IMG/VR virus record: IMGVR_UViG_3300007735_000596
Location: 1 to 30,814 of that record
Length of the DNA stretch: 30,814 nt
Source: a virus
Strand: one strand, 5' to 3'
The notes below the pieces were generated by a model. The model did not search any database, had not been told where the DNA came from, and saw only the letters and a list, made by a program, of their open reading frames with translations. Shown piece after piece: positions 21,943-28,322 of the stretch. The number at the start of each line of letters is the position of its first letter. Within the stretch, counting starts at the first letter, position 1. Both the position numbers and the translations under genes were made by a program.

Positions 21943-22253
21943 CCCGCGCTGAGTTTGCTCAGATTGCTGTTGTCCTCGATCAGTGCTGGATTGGCAACTT
22001 CGACGAGACCGCCGAGGCTGCCTACTACGCGCTGCTTCGTGATCTCACTTCTGAGCAAGTTGAGACTGCGCTGCTGCGCCTTCGTGCGGCGAAGTTCAGG
22101 CCTAGCGTGTCGGAGATCGTGAATGCAGCTGGCATCACTGAGCAAACACAACGCCTCGAGCGTCAGCGTGATTGGTGCATAGGGCGTTATGGCCTTGAGA
22201 AAGCCAATGAGTTGTTTCCACAGCTGCCAGCAGCAAAGGAGCTAGCAGCGTGA
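21939..22253 (+). CDS. Helicase loader/inhibitor-like protein (putative)
   Basis: 104 aa. MTRAEFAQIAVVLDQCWIGN, then AYYALLRDLTSEQVETALLR and FRPSVSEIVNAAG follow the layout of small G39P/DnaB-loader-type proteins ('..L.dl....v..al......f.Ps..ei'). These deliver the host replicative helicase to the phage origin. It lies between initiator and SSB, which fits, and no phage helicase gene is present, so host helicase use is likely. Helical throughout. Confidence 0.6.
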   Translation: MTRAEFAQIAVVLDQCWIGNFDETAEAAYYALLRDLTSEQVETALLRLRAAKFRPSVSEIVNAAGITEQTQRLERQRDWCIGRYGLEKANELFPQLPAAKELAA

Positions 22254-22327
22254 CTACACCGTCGTACATCGCAATCGGCTGGCTGTGCCTAATGGCACTG
22301 CGCGGCCATCTATCTAACAGGGGGTAA
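22250..22327 (+). CDS. Possible 25-aa leader peptide before ssb
   Basis: GTG 22250 overlaps the previous TGA in the same 4-base style as the real genes of this operon and runs 25 codons to TAA 22325-22327, four bases before the ssb start. The peptide contains IAIGWLCLMALRG, mildly hydrophobic. It fills the only gap in the block and would couple ssb translation. It may be chance. Confidence 0.3.
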   Translation: MTTPSYIAIGWLCLMALRGHLSNRG

Positions 22328-22330
22328 GTA

Positions 22331-22711
22331 GTGGCATCCAACATCAACCGTGTTGTCCTCAGTGGCAACCTAACCCGTGATCCAGAACTGAAAGAGATTG
22401 GCGCAACGAGCCTTTGCGTCCTCGGACTGGCCGTTAATGCCAGCAGGAAGAACGCCCAGGGCGAGTGGGAAGACAAGCCCAACTTCTTCGATGTGAACGT
22501 CTGGGGGCCACAAGGGGTGAACGCTCACAAGTACCTGTCGAAGGGCAGCAGCATTGTCCTCGATGGTCGCCTTGAGTGGCAGTCTTGGGAGAAGGACGGC
22601 AAGAAGCAGTCGAAGGTCTTGGTAGTCGCGCAGCAAGTGCAGTTCTTGAAGACCAATAGTCAAGACGCGCCGGCAGCTGCGCCAGACAGCACTGACGACA
22701 TTCCGTTCTAA
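22331..22711 (+). CDS. ssb: Single-stranded DNA-binding protein
   Basis: 126 aa. It is an OB-fold SSB that coats single-stranded DNA in replication and recombination. NRVVLSGNLTRDPELKEIGA, LGLAVNASRK, DKPNFFDVNVWGPQGVNAHKY and LEWQSWEKDGKKQSKVLVVA are classic SSB pieces. The acidic tip DSTDDIPF is the conserved tail that recruits partner enzymes. Shorter than bacterial SSB because the linker is reduced. GTG 22331 follows AGGGGG at 22319-22324, and the stop overlaps the next ATG. Confidence 0.95.
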   Translation: MASNINRVVLSGNLTRDPELKEIGATSLCVLGLAVNASRKNAQGEWEDKPNFFDVNVWGPQGVNAHKYLSKGSSIVLDGRLEWQSWEKDGKKQSKVLVVAQQVQFLKTNSQDAPAAAPDSTDDIPF

Positions 22712-23052
22712 TGAGCGATCTGGCGACACTTCAACGACGCGAAGCCCTAGAAGCTGCCAACCGTGTGCGCAGCATCAGGTTTCAAGTCAAAGAGCACATT
22801 CGCTCCTTTAGAACCTTGGAGGGCAGCATTAACGCTGCGGCTGATGTTCTTGAGTCAGCGCCAGTCGAGTTGGACACGATGCGCGTGGAGACTTTGCTCA
22901 AGAGCGTGTTCAGGTTGGGCCCGTCGAAAGCGCAGCGGATGATGTTGCAGGCTGGTGTTCCGTTGTCACGCTCGATTGGGTCTTTGACTCGCAGGCAGCG
23001 CGAGATGCTAGTTCAGTTGATGCGGGAGAGGGACTTGCCTAATGCTGGATAA
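22711..23052 (+). CDS. mIHF-like H2TH DNA-binding protein
   Basis: 113 aa. Residues about 55-105 (TMRVETLLKSVFRLGPSKAQ, RMMLQAGVPLSRSIGSLTRR, QREMLVQLM) match the helix-two-turns-helix region of actinobacterial integration host factor (mIHF), which also resembles ribosomal S13. The host family bends DNA and helps phage integration; a phage copy may support integrase or shape the replication origin. This is one of the better hints that the host is an actinomycete. It starts at ATG 22711, overlapping the ssb stop. Confidence 0.75.
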   Translation: MSDLATLQRREALEAANRVRSIRFQVKEHIRSFRTLEGSINAAADVLESAPVELDTMRVETLLKSVFRLGPSKAQRMMLQAGVPLSRSIGSLTRRQREMLVQLMRERDLPNAG

Positions 23053-23254
23053 CGCGCTGGCGAGTGGAAAGCTGCTCCGGCAGCTGCGCGATGAGATCCA
23101 TGAGAAGGACGCGCTGATCGTCGATCTCAAGAATCAAGCCCTGCTGTTACGGCGGCAGGTGCGGGAGATCGCAGTGGACTTCCGCGCGATGCAGCAGGAC
23201 TTGAAGGGCAAGCAGCGCAAGATTGACCAGCTTGAAGCGGAGTTGCGCCGATGA
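23042..23254 (+). CDS. Coiled-coil protein
   Basis: 70 aa, almost entirely one long coil: LLRQLRDEIHEKDALIVDLK, ALLLRRQVREIAVDFRAMQQ, LKGKQRKIDQLEAELRR. It overlaps the upstream gene by 11 bases and the next by four. Function is unknown; it may dimerise or tether a partner in the same operon. Confidence 0.7.
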   Translation: MLDNALASGKLLRQLRDEIHEKDALIVDLKNQALLLRRQVREIAVDFRAMQQDLKGKQRKIDQLEAELRR

Positions 23255-23424
23255 GCTTTCTTGAAGCCTGGACTAAAGCCCTTGATGAGGCTGTGCGTGA
23301 TGGTCAGCCGGGGCGCGTTTGGAAGATCGAGAACGGCATCAAGCGCCTTGTTGGTCGGACTCGCCACCCGGCGTTCATGGGGTTGCCACCGAAGAAGCAT
23401 GACCCGGAGCGCGACAATGGCTAA
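23251..23424 (+). CDS. Hypothetical small protein
   Basis: 57 aa, starting MSFLEAWTKALDEAVRDGQP and containing WKIENGIKRLVGRTRHPAF, with a basic, Pro-rich end. It shares four bases with the upstream stop and eight with the HNH gene, matching the coupled layout. Not recognised. Confidence 0.6.
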   Translation: MSFLEAWTKALDEAVRDGQPGRVWKIENGIKRLVGRTRHPAFMGLPPKKHDPERDNG

Positions 23425-23755
23425 ACGCAGGGATTGGACAGCAGCCAGGGCAAAGGTTGAAGCCGAAGGCGGATGTCGAGTATGCGGAGAGCAACCAGTT
23501 GACGCTGCCCATGTGATCCCAAGGTCAATAGATCCAAGAGAGTCCAACATGAGCGCTGACAGCATCGTTGGTTTGTGTCGATCTCATCATCAGCAGTACG
23601 ACTCGCACGACCTTGATCTACTCGCACATCTAAACCTTGACGAGCAAGTAGCGGCTGTTATTGCAGCAGGCTCGATTGAGCGCGCTCGTCAGATCATCAC
23701 AGGAGAGCGCGTAACTGGTTACACCGTGCGCCTTGAGCAGGGAGGCTGGCAATGA
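23417..23755 (+). CDS. HNH endonuclease (early region)
   Basis: 112 aa. A zinc-binding Cys20-x-x-Cys23 and Cys54-x-x-His57 frame an HNH core: DAAHVIPRS (His32), Asn44 and GLCRSHHQQYD. A short helical tail follows. It cuts DNA or nicks it; in an early operon it may be homing-type or take part in recombination or host DNA breakdown. It differs from the HNH gene at the right end and does not interrupt any gene. ATG 23417 is used because longer frames overlap the preceding gene fully. Confidence 0.85.
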   Translation: MAKRRDWTAARAKVEAEGGCRVCGEQPVDAAHVIPRSIDPRESNMSADSIVGLCRSHHQQYDSHDLDLLAHLNLDEQVAAVIAAGSIERARQIITGERVTGYTVRLEQGGWQ

Positions 23756-24024
23756 CCTTCGAGCGGAATGTGCACGAGCTCATGGCGGAGGCGCAGCTGA
23801 TCCTTGACACGCGCACTAAGCAGTACGGCGACCCGTCAGCGATGTTGGGCACGATTGGCCGAGTGTGGGGTGCTCTCTTGGAGCGCGAACCATTGACGGC
23901 ACGGCAGGTGGCGTTGTTGATGGCCTCATTGAAGATTGTCCGTGAGGCAACTGGCGCACACCAACGGGACAACAGCCTTGACGCGTTGTCTTATATCTCG
24001 ATTGCCGAGGTTGTCGGTGACTGA
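23752..24024 (+). CDS. DUF6378-like protein
   Basis: 90 aa. RTKQYGDPSAMLGTIGRVWG, RQVALLMASLKIVREATGAH and DNSLDALSYISIAEVVG form the layout of small phage proteins now grouped as DUF6378, distantly like MazG-type all-helical folds. That similarity hints at nucleotide handling but no metal-binding Glu motif can be confirmed. ATG overlaps the HNH stop by four bases. Confidence 0.65.
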   Translation: MTFERNVHELMAEAQLILDTRTKQYGDPSAMLGTIGRVWGALLEREPLTARQVALLMASLKIVREATGAHQRDNSLDALSYISIAEVVGD

Positions 24025-24388
24025 AAGCCCGTTCACGTTCAGTGAGGCTCGCGCAGCAGCGCATCAGGCCAGTCTCAGGCAGGTTGAGTCCGAGCGGGCG
24101 CGTCGTGACGCAGCTGAGGACTTGGCAGCAAAGGAGCTCGCGTATAGGCGTTTGTTCGCGGAGCGCATTGTCAAGTTGCACGCTGACGGTGTGGCTTGGA
24201 CTGCTGCTGGTGACATTGCCAGGGGCGATAGTGATGTGAGCCAAGCACGCTATGAGCGTGATGTGGCGGCTGGCGTGTTGGGCGCTCAGGAGGCTGCTCA
24301 GTTCAGGTTGCAGGCTGACCGTCGGGTGTTGGAGCGTTTGACTGATTGGTCGATGCGTCGCGAGTTGGCAGAAGGTGGCGCAACATGA
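24017..24388 (+). CDS. Coiled-coil protein, last gene of the early operon
   Basis: 123 aa, Ala/Arg/Glu-rich and helical: SEARAAAHQASLRQVESERA, AAEDLAAKELAYRRLFAERI, FRLQADRRVLERLTDWSMRR. GTG 24017 overlaps the previous stop by eight bases. No enzyme or DNA-binding motif is seen. It ends just before the tRNA-like fragment. Confidence 0.65.
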   Translation: MTESPFTFSEARAAAHQASLRQVESERARRDAAEDLAAKELAYRRLFAERIVKLHADGVAWTAAGDIARGDSDVSQARYERDVAAGVLGAQEAAQFRLQADRRVLERLTDWSMRRELAEGGAT

Positions 24389-24390
24389 CA

Positions 24391-24460
24391 CTCCAAAGAC
24401 AGGATTTGAACCTGCGATTGGGACAGGTTCAAGCCAGCGGACACGGCCTTTCAAGAGCCA
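24391..24460 (-). other. 3' part of a tRNA gene (tRNA-like fragment, possible attP core)
   Basis: Read on the minus strand, a perfect-length T-arm GCAGG-TTCAAAT-CCTGT (24399-24415) is followed by a 7-base acceptor-like strand CTTTGGA and a further G. Upstream, TGGCT-CTTGAAA-GGCCG (24444-24460) can form an anticodon arm with two wobble pairs and a UGA (Ser-type) anticodon. The D-arm and 5' acceptor strand are missing, so it is not a working tRNA. Phages that integrate into tRNA genes carry such 3' pieces. It lies between the early operon and excisionase/integrase, the usual attP place. Confidence 0.55.
24406..24432. repeat. Inverted repeat TTGAACCTG / CAGGTTCAA
   Basis: A perfect 9-base inverted repeat, TTGAACCTG (24406-24414) and CAGGTTCAA (24424-24432), with a 9-base spacer. 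The left arm is part of the T-arm of the tRNA-like fragment. Its symmetry would suit a recombinase or excisionase binding site, or could be an incidental echo of the T-loop. Confidence 0.5.
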
Positions 24461-24481
24461 TATTCGTGGTAACAACTAGGC

Positions 24482-24706
24482 ATGACAGATCGCTCAAAGA
24501 TCAACTTGCAACAACGCTGGGTAACAACTCAGGAACTAGCCGCCTATCTCGGATTCAGCACAAAGTGGGTTACCAGACGCGTGGCGGAGGGGATGCCGCA
24601 CGCCCGGATGGGCTCAAGGCTTCGCTTTCAAATTGCGGCTGTCGAGCAGTGGTTACATGAGCGCGACGAAGCCAAATCAAACTGCACGGTCTGGTGGGAT
24701 AAATGA
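24482..24706 (+). CDS. Excisionase / recombination directionality factor (HTH_17 type)
   Basis: 74 aa. WVTTQELAAYLGFSTKWVTR, RVAEGMPHARMGSRLRFQ and AAVEQWLHE form a MerR-like winged helix as in phage excisionases (HTH_17). It sits next to and converges with the integrase, so it probably directs excision, although serine integrases often use unrelated directionality factors and a plain regulator is possible. No strong ribosome binding site precedes ATG 24482. Confidence 0.7.
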   Translation: MTDRSKINLQQRWVTTQELAAYLGFSTKWVTRRVAEGMPHARMGSRLRFQIAAVEQWLHERDEAKSNCTVWWDK

Positions 24707-24767
24707 TCCCGTAGTTGACGCGGCTGCTCGCGCGTTTCAAGCGATCCTCGCTGCCCGCAGGCCCGAT

Positions 24768-26228
24768 CTAGTGTGGACTGTCAGGCCACTTGAAAGAGCG
24801 GAGCGGCCTTCGTTTGCCTTTACGCGGGACGCTATCGGGGAGTTCTCCAGTCCAGAGAACATGAGCACGGTCGTCAATGGGAGCGCGGCCGCGTCTAATC
24901 ATCACTGCGTCGATCGTGCTGCCTAGCAAGATGCGCAATTCGTCTGTCTCCAGATCTCCGAGTTCGTCAGCAACAAGCAAGTCCATGTCAGCTGAAACAA
25001 CTCCTTTAACGCGTGCGAGCTCAATGGAAATCTCGTCAATGCGATCAGACCTTGCTCGTAGACCAGCTGCAAACTCGTCAACACTTAACGCGTCAGCAAT
25101 TCGCTGGTCTCGAAAGACCTCAAGCTCAAATGATGCTTGCTCAAGCTCATTCTCAAGCTCGGTGACGCGCTCGCCGATGTGCCTGCCCTGGGCGTGGAAG
25201 TCAATGCCCTTCAAACGAGTCTCTAGCTGGCGCACCAACCAAGGTTCAATCACCCAACCGGCAACCGATGCTGGTGCTGTGCATTGTCCTGATGCGTATT
25301 CAACGCGACAACGGTATGTCCTCATTCGACGACCTTTGTGCTCGCCAGATACGCGCTTCATTGAGTCAGGGCGCATGATGTGTTGGCATCCAGCACATCG
25401 GATTAGCCCAGCGAGTAGGGCTGGCGAGTTACTTCGCGCGGGAGTTGGTTTGCGCTGATGGTTAGCTTGCTGCCAAAGAGATGGGCTGACGATTGGCGTG
25501 TGTGCCGCCATGTTCACGAACTCACCGCTTCGCGCTTCGCCCTTGTACACAGGGTTGCGAATTACATTGACGACATTCTGGACGATCCAGTTAACTTCGC
25601 CATACGGCCCTGGCACGCTCAGACGCGTCAAGTGTTCGCCGATTATGCGCCAATGCACGCCTGCGGCAGCTTGCTCAAATGCTTGGCGAATAGCTGGGGC
25701 ATGAATTGGGTCAGGTTCAAGCACTCGGTCAGCGTTGCGGCGATAGCCAGCTGGTATCGCACTGCTGATGTGTATTCCACGCGCAACTGCACGCTGCCGA
25801 GCGTCGCGCCAACTATCTCTGATGCGGTCGAGCTCAAACTCCGCGAGTACGAGCATCAAGCGTTGCATCATCTTTCCAGCGGGAGTGGTGCTGTCGATTC
25901 CTTCAGCGACGCTAACGAATTCCGCGCCAACATCTTCAAGCTCGCGAATAAGCTCAAGTGCGCCAACAAGACTTCTAGCGAACCGGTCAATCTTGGCAAC
26001 AACAATGCCATTGGATTGCCCTTCGCGACAGCGTTCCATTGCAGAGTTAAGCCCTGGGCGTTTCGTCTTACCGCCAGATTGGTCAAAGTCTTCGTGCCAA
26101 GCCTCGATGACATTGCCGGTAGAAATTGCCCACGCGTTAATGCGCTCGCGTTGAACATCTGGGCTGATGAAGCTATCGCCAGCGCGTCCCCCAACGCGAC
26201 TGACACGAATGTATCCGTCGTAACCCAT
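24768..26228 (-). CDS. int: Large serine recombinase (integrase)
   Basis: 486 aa. The resolvase domain (1-150) contains GYIRVSR with Arg8 and nucleophile Ser10, and IDRFARSLVGALELI with Arg82 and Arg85. The recombinase domain follows (GYRRNADRVLEPDPIHAPAI, NPVYKGEARSG), then a zinc ribbon with Cys278, Cys281, Cys307 and Cys316. A coiled coil (ERVTELENELEQASFELEVF) is inserted near 350-380, the feature that controls integration versus excision. It would catalyse attP x attB recombination without host factors. It is one of only two clearly coding minus-strand genes. The start ATG at 26226-26228 has no clear ribosome binding site. Confidence 0.95.
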   Translation of the reverse strand: MGYDGYIRVSRVGGRAGDSFISPDVQRERINAWAISTGNVIEAWHEDFDQSGGKTKRPGLNSAMERCREGQSNGIVVAKIDRFARSLVGALELIRELEDVGAEFVSVAEGIDSTTPAGKMMQRLMLVLAEFELDRIRDSWRDARQRAVARGIHISSAIPAGYRRNADRVLEPDPIHAPAIRQAFEQAAAGVHWRIIGEHLTRLSVPGPYGEVNWIVQNVVNVIRNPVYKGEARSGEFVNMAAHTPIVSPSLWQQANHQRKPTPARSNSPALLAGLIRCAGCQHIMRPDSMKRVSGEHKGRRMRTYRCRVEYASGQCTAPASVAGWVIEPWLVRQLETRLKGIDFHAQGRHIGERVTELENELEQASFELEVFRDQRIADALSVDEFAAGLRARSDRIDEISIELARVKGVVSADMDLLVADELGDLETDELRILLGSTIDAVMIRRGRAPIDDRAHVLWTGELPDSVPRKGKRRPLRSFKWPDSPH

Positions 26229-26276
26229 CCGAACGCGACTCTACCGTGTTCTGACCTATTGGAGGTATCTAGTTAG

Positions 26277-26804
26277 ATGGTATTGGACAGGGCAGAACGC
26301 TTTAGCGAAGCGCCTACGGTTGATTATGCAGGTTTCGAGCAGCGCCTAGACAAGCTCATGGTCAGGCTCCTGTTGGAGCTTGCAACGATCAGTCAGGTCA
26401 AAGCAGCGCCAACGAATGTGCAGGCAGCTGACGCGAACGCGTTGCGCCTGCCAATTAGCGCCCAGGGCAAAGCACTAACGGAAGACCCGGTGGGGTTGCT
26501 TGCAGCGGATTACAAGCGCGCAGCGCACATTGCCGATAGGGGCAAGCGGGTCAGCGCGAAGGTTCATGTTGCGACGCGCGCTCAAGTTGAGATCAAGGCG
26601 TGCAAGTTCAGCCGGAGAAGCACGCCCGACCTTGGGACGCAGGACGGTCGCCTCATGGTTGCCCGGTATGCACGCGAGCACGGTACGCGCAGGGCAGCCG
26701 AGGCCTACTGCGTTGATCCATCAGACAGCAAGTCAATTAAGCGAATGCAGCGCAATATTCAGCGTTACTTGCAGGAGCTTCAGCGAGTGGAGGCCATGCG
26801 ATGA
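26277..26804 (+). CDS. Putative DNA-binding protein divergent from integrase
   Basis: 175 aa, not assigned to a family. The N-terminal half is helical (FEQRLDKLMVRLLLELATIS) with an Ala/Gln-rich linker. The C-terminal part, DGRLMVARYAREHGTRRAAE followed by DSKSIKRMQRNIQRYLQEL, reads like a helix-turn-helix region. It starts 48 bases from the integrase start on the other strand, so the two share a control region. GGAGG at 26261-26265 is 11 bases before ATG 26277, somewhat far. It may regulate integrase or the cassette that follows. Confidence 0.65.
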   Translation: MVLDRAERFSEAPTVDYAGFEQRLDKLMVRLLLELATISQVKAAPTNVQAADANALRLPISAQGKALTEDPVGLLAADYKRAAHIADRGKRVSAKVHVATRAQVEIKACKFSRRSTPDLGTQDGRLMVARYAREHGTRRAAEAYCVDPSDSKSIKRMQRNIQRYLQELQRVEAMR

Positions 26805-27274
26805 AAACCCGCAAACGACAAACAGCCAAGATCGTGGCCTGCCTACTGATCGTCCTCGCGCTCGATCTCGTCTGCGTTAAAGCAGCGAACGCGCAGCTGG
26901 GCCGCATCCCAGAAGCAAGCAAGTACGCGCTCAAGGTTAGAACAGCCAGCGTGGGCTCTAAATGGGATGGGCCGTTGAGCACTTACACGGGTGGCAGCTA
27001 CCTGTCAGGGCACATCAACGCCCTATGGCCGAGTGCGCCCAGGGGCAAGCGCAGGCAGATCGTCCTCGGTGCAGCCCTTCACCATCATGTTCCATTCAGA
27101 CTCTTGCTTGGCATCTGGGGTGCAGAGTCAGGCTTTGGACGGTACGCATGTCACTTTGGACTGACTGGCTTCTATCGCAGTGGCACTAGTGGAAACTTCC
27201 GCAAGGACGCGCACATTGCCGCCGATCTCCTCGACCGCTTATACCGGAGTAGGTATAAACGGCGCGCAATTTAG
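26801..27274 (+). CDS. Secreted lysozyme/transglycosylase-like protein
   Basis: 157 aa with an N-terminal signal peptide: basic start (MKTRKRQTAK), hydrophobic core IVACLLIVLALDLVCV, and likely cleavage after AANA at residue 31. The mature part has ALHHHVPFRLLLGIWGAESG, then GRYACHFGLTGFYRSG, the pattern of SLT/glucosaminidase-type domains with catalytic Glu109. It would act outside the membrane on peptidoglycan. The place next to integrase, away from lysis genes, suggests a lysogeny-expressed or entry-related function instead of normal host lysis. It overlaps the gene upstream by four bases. Confidence 0.75.
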   Translation: MKTRKRQTAKIVACLLIVLALDLVCVKAANAQLGRIPEASKYALKVRTASVGSKWDGPLSTYTGGSYLSGHINALWPSAPRGKRRQIVLGAALHHHVPFRLLLGIWGAESGFGRYACHFGLTGFYRSGTSGNFRKDAHIAADLLDRLYRSRYKRRAI

Positions 27275-27301
27275 GTTCCGTCCGCTCTAAGTCTTAAAGT
27301 G
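27231..27301 (+). promoter_or_regulatory. Possible promoter plus shared motif, copy C
   Basis: TCGACC (27231-27236), 17 bases, TATAAA (27254-27259) forms a plausible sigma70-type promoter inside the end of the lysozyme-like gene. It is followed by TTCCGTCCG (27276-27284) and CTTAAAGTG (27293-27301), the same pair of elements as at 14453 and 14476. Transcription from here would produce the structured leader before the Cys-rich gene. Confidence 0.4.
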
Positions 27302-27305
27302 CGTC

Positions 27306-27414
27306 ACTGACTGTATGTTGCTCCCGGAGCAACTGCGGTCAGTTTGCGTTCTGGCCCCCGTATCAACGCGCACCCACATCAGTTGGGTGAAGCCAAACAA
27401 GTCTGGGGGCCAAG
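27306..27414 (+). promoter_or_regulatory. Structured mRNA leader that hides a ribosome binding site
   Basis: First hairpin: ACTGAC (27306-27311) pairs with GTCAGT (27338-27343), enclosing a perfect GTTGCTCC-C-GGAGCAAC dyad (27317-27333). Second structure: TGGCCCCC (27352-27359) pairs with GGGGGCCA (27405-27412), enclosing a CACCCA/TGGGTG hairpin (27371-27376 with 27384-27389). The GGGGG at 27405-27409 is also the ribosome binding site for ATG 27415, so this stem would block translation until opened. The inner dyad could instead be a protein operator. Structures are read by eye, not folded. Confidence 0.55.
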
Positions 27415-27612
27415 ATGCAATGCAAATGCCGACAGTGCTACGGCCTGCACGAATACCTTGCAGAGCGCAACCGGCCTTCATCAGCCCTCGTTGAGCCAAT
27501 GCCAGGGCACGCTATTGGCAAGCTCCAATCGTGCGATGGCTCTTACACATGCCGCTGCGCTGACTGCGTTGAGATCCTGAACCGCAGACTACGAAGGCGC
27601 GGAAAGCGATAA
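27415..27612 (+). CDS. Cys-rich mini-protein (putative zinc binding)
   Basis: 65 aa with seven cysteines: Cys3, Cys5, Cys8, then Cys40, Cys46, Cys48 and Cys51. The CxCxxC plus CxCxxC layout suggests one or two zinc sites, with a basic tail (NRRLRRRGKR) that could bind nucleic acid. No signal peptide. Its start codon lies directly behind a stem that covers the ribosome binding site, so expression is likely controlled at translation. No family is recognised. Confidence 0.6.
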   Translation: MQCKCRQCYGLHEYLAERNRPSSALVEPMPGHAIGKLQSCDGSYTCRCADCVEILNRRLRRRGKR

Positions 27613-27616
27613 CCAC

Positions 27617-27910
27617 TTGTCCAATGACAACTCGGGGCAAAGCATTTACGACCTTGCCCTTGAGCGTGTCAACCGGGGCATAGCAGTCGCCATAGTTCCC
27701 ACTGAGACACAAGACGGTGAGCTCGCAGGCGTTTATGCGCTGACAGTTGACTTGAGTGTCCGTGACGATCTTCGCAGCGCGTTCTACGAGCAGAGCGCAG
27801 CGAGCAGGGCGGGCAGTGCCATTGGCCTCTTGTTCGTTGCCAAGTCTTCCTGTGAGGACGCTGGCCTCAATTTGCGTCGTGTTCCACATCTTCACTCAGC
27901 AGACGAGTGA
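27617..27910 (+). CDS. Hypothetical protein of the integrase-side cassette
   Basis: 97 aa from TTG 27617, with no ATG in frame nearby and only a weak ribosome binding site, so the start is uncertain. A helical start (IYDLALERVNRGIAVAIVPT) is followed by a beta-like GVYALTVDLSVRDDLRSAF and a helical end. Not recognised. It follows the Cys-rich gene by four bases and may be co-expressed. Confidence 0.55.
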   Translation: MSNDNSGQSIYDLALERVNRGIAVAIVPTETQDGELAGVYALTVDLSVRDDLRSAFYEQSAASRAGSAIGLLFVAKSSCEDAGLNLRRVPHLHSADE

Positions 27911-27980
27911 TGCGGGCGGCACTGGTCGCGCACTCCCCCGATGCCCAACTGGTGTCGCCCAACACTTCTAAGGAGACAAA

Positions 27981-28322
27981 GTGAACGCTCAAGAGTTCGA
28001 CATCAAGACCTATGCGCAAGAGTCACTTGATCTCTCGCTGACCTATTACGCTGACAGTGACGGCACCACACCAGTCAACCTCACGGGTTACTCGGCAGCC
28101 ATGCGGATTATGGACAAGCCCAATGGCACTGTGATCGCAACGCTGACGCATTCATCTGGCATCACATTGGGTGGCAGCGCTGGCACGGTTGTCGTGTCGC
28201 GCACACCAAATCAGGTGCAAGCCTGGGCGATTGACAAGGGTGCTTACGATCTTGTAGTGACCAGTGGCAGTGGCAAGGCCGATCTGCTCATTCACGGTGT
28301 GATCGAGGTTGTCAAGACATGA
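27981..28322 (+). CDS. Fibre-associated beta protein (BppU N-terminal-like)
   Basis: 113 aa. LDLSLTYYADSDGTTPVNLT, GYSAAMRIMDKPNGTVIATL and GAYDLVVTSGSGKADLLIHG are the layout of small BppU-like/virion proteins that precede fibre genes and may attach them to the tail tip. AAGGAG at 27970-27975 gives a good ribosome binding site for GTG 27981. It overlaps the fibre gene by four bases. Likely first gene of the late transcript in the circular genome. Confidence 0.7.
   Translation: MNAQEFDIKTYAQESLDLSLTYYADSDGTTPVNLTGYSAAMRIMDKPNGTVIATLTHSSGITLGGSAGTVVVSRTPNQVQAWAIDKGAYDLVVTSGSGKADLLIHGVIEVVKT

Noticed and set aside
24391-24460. Complete functional tRNA gene
   Set aside because: No D-arm or 5' acceptor strand pairing with CTTTGGA is present upstream on the minus strand, and the region between the two arms is too long.
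24385-24660. Plus-strand open frame beginning MTLQRQDLNLR
   Set aside because: This is the well-known false translation of a tRNA T-arm read backwards, and the frame runs across the excisionase gene. The tRNA-like reading is better supported.
24877-26276. Long plus-strand open frames of 193 and 272 codons opposite the integrase
   Set aside because: They are antisense shadows of the serine recombinase. Their sequences are rich in Ser, Arg and Ala with no domain, while the minus strand has complete catalytic motifs.
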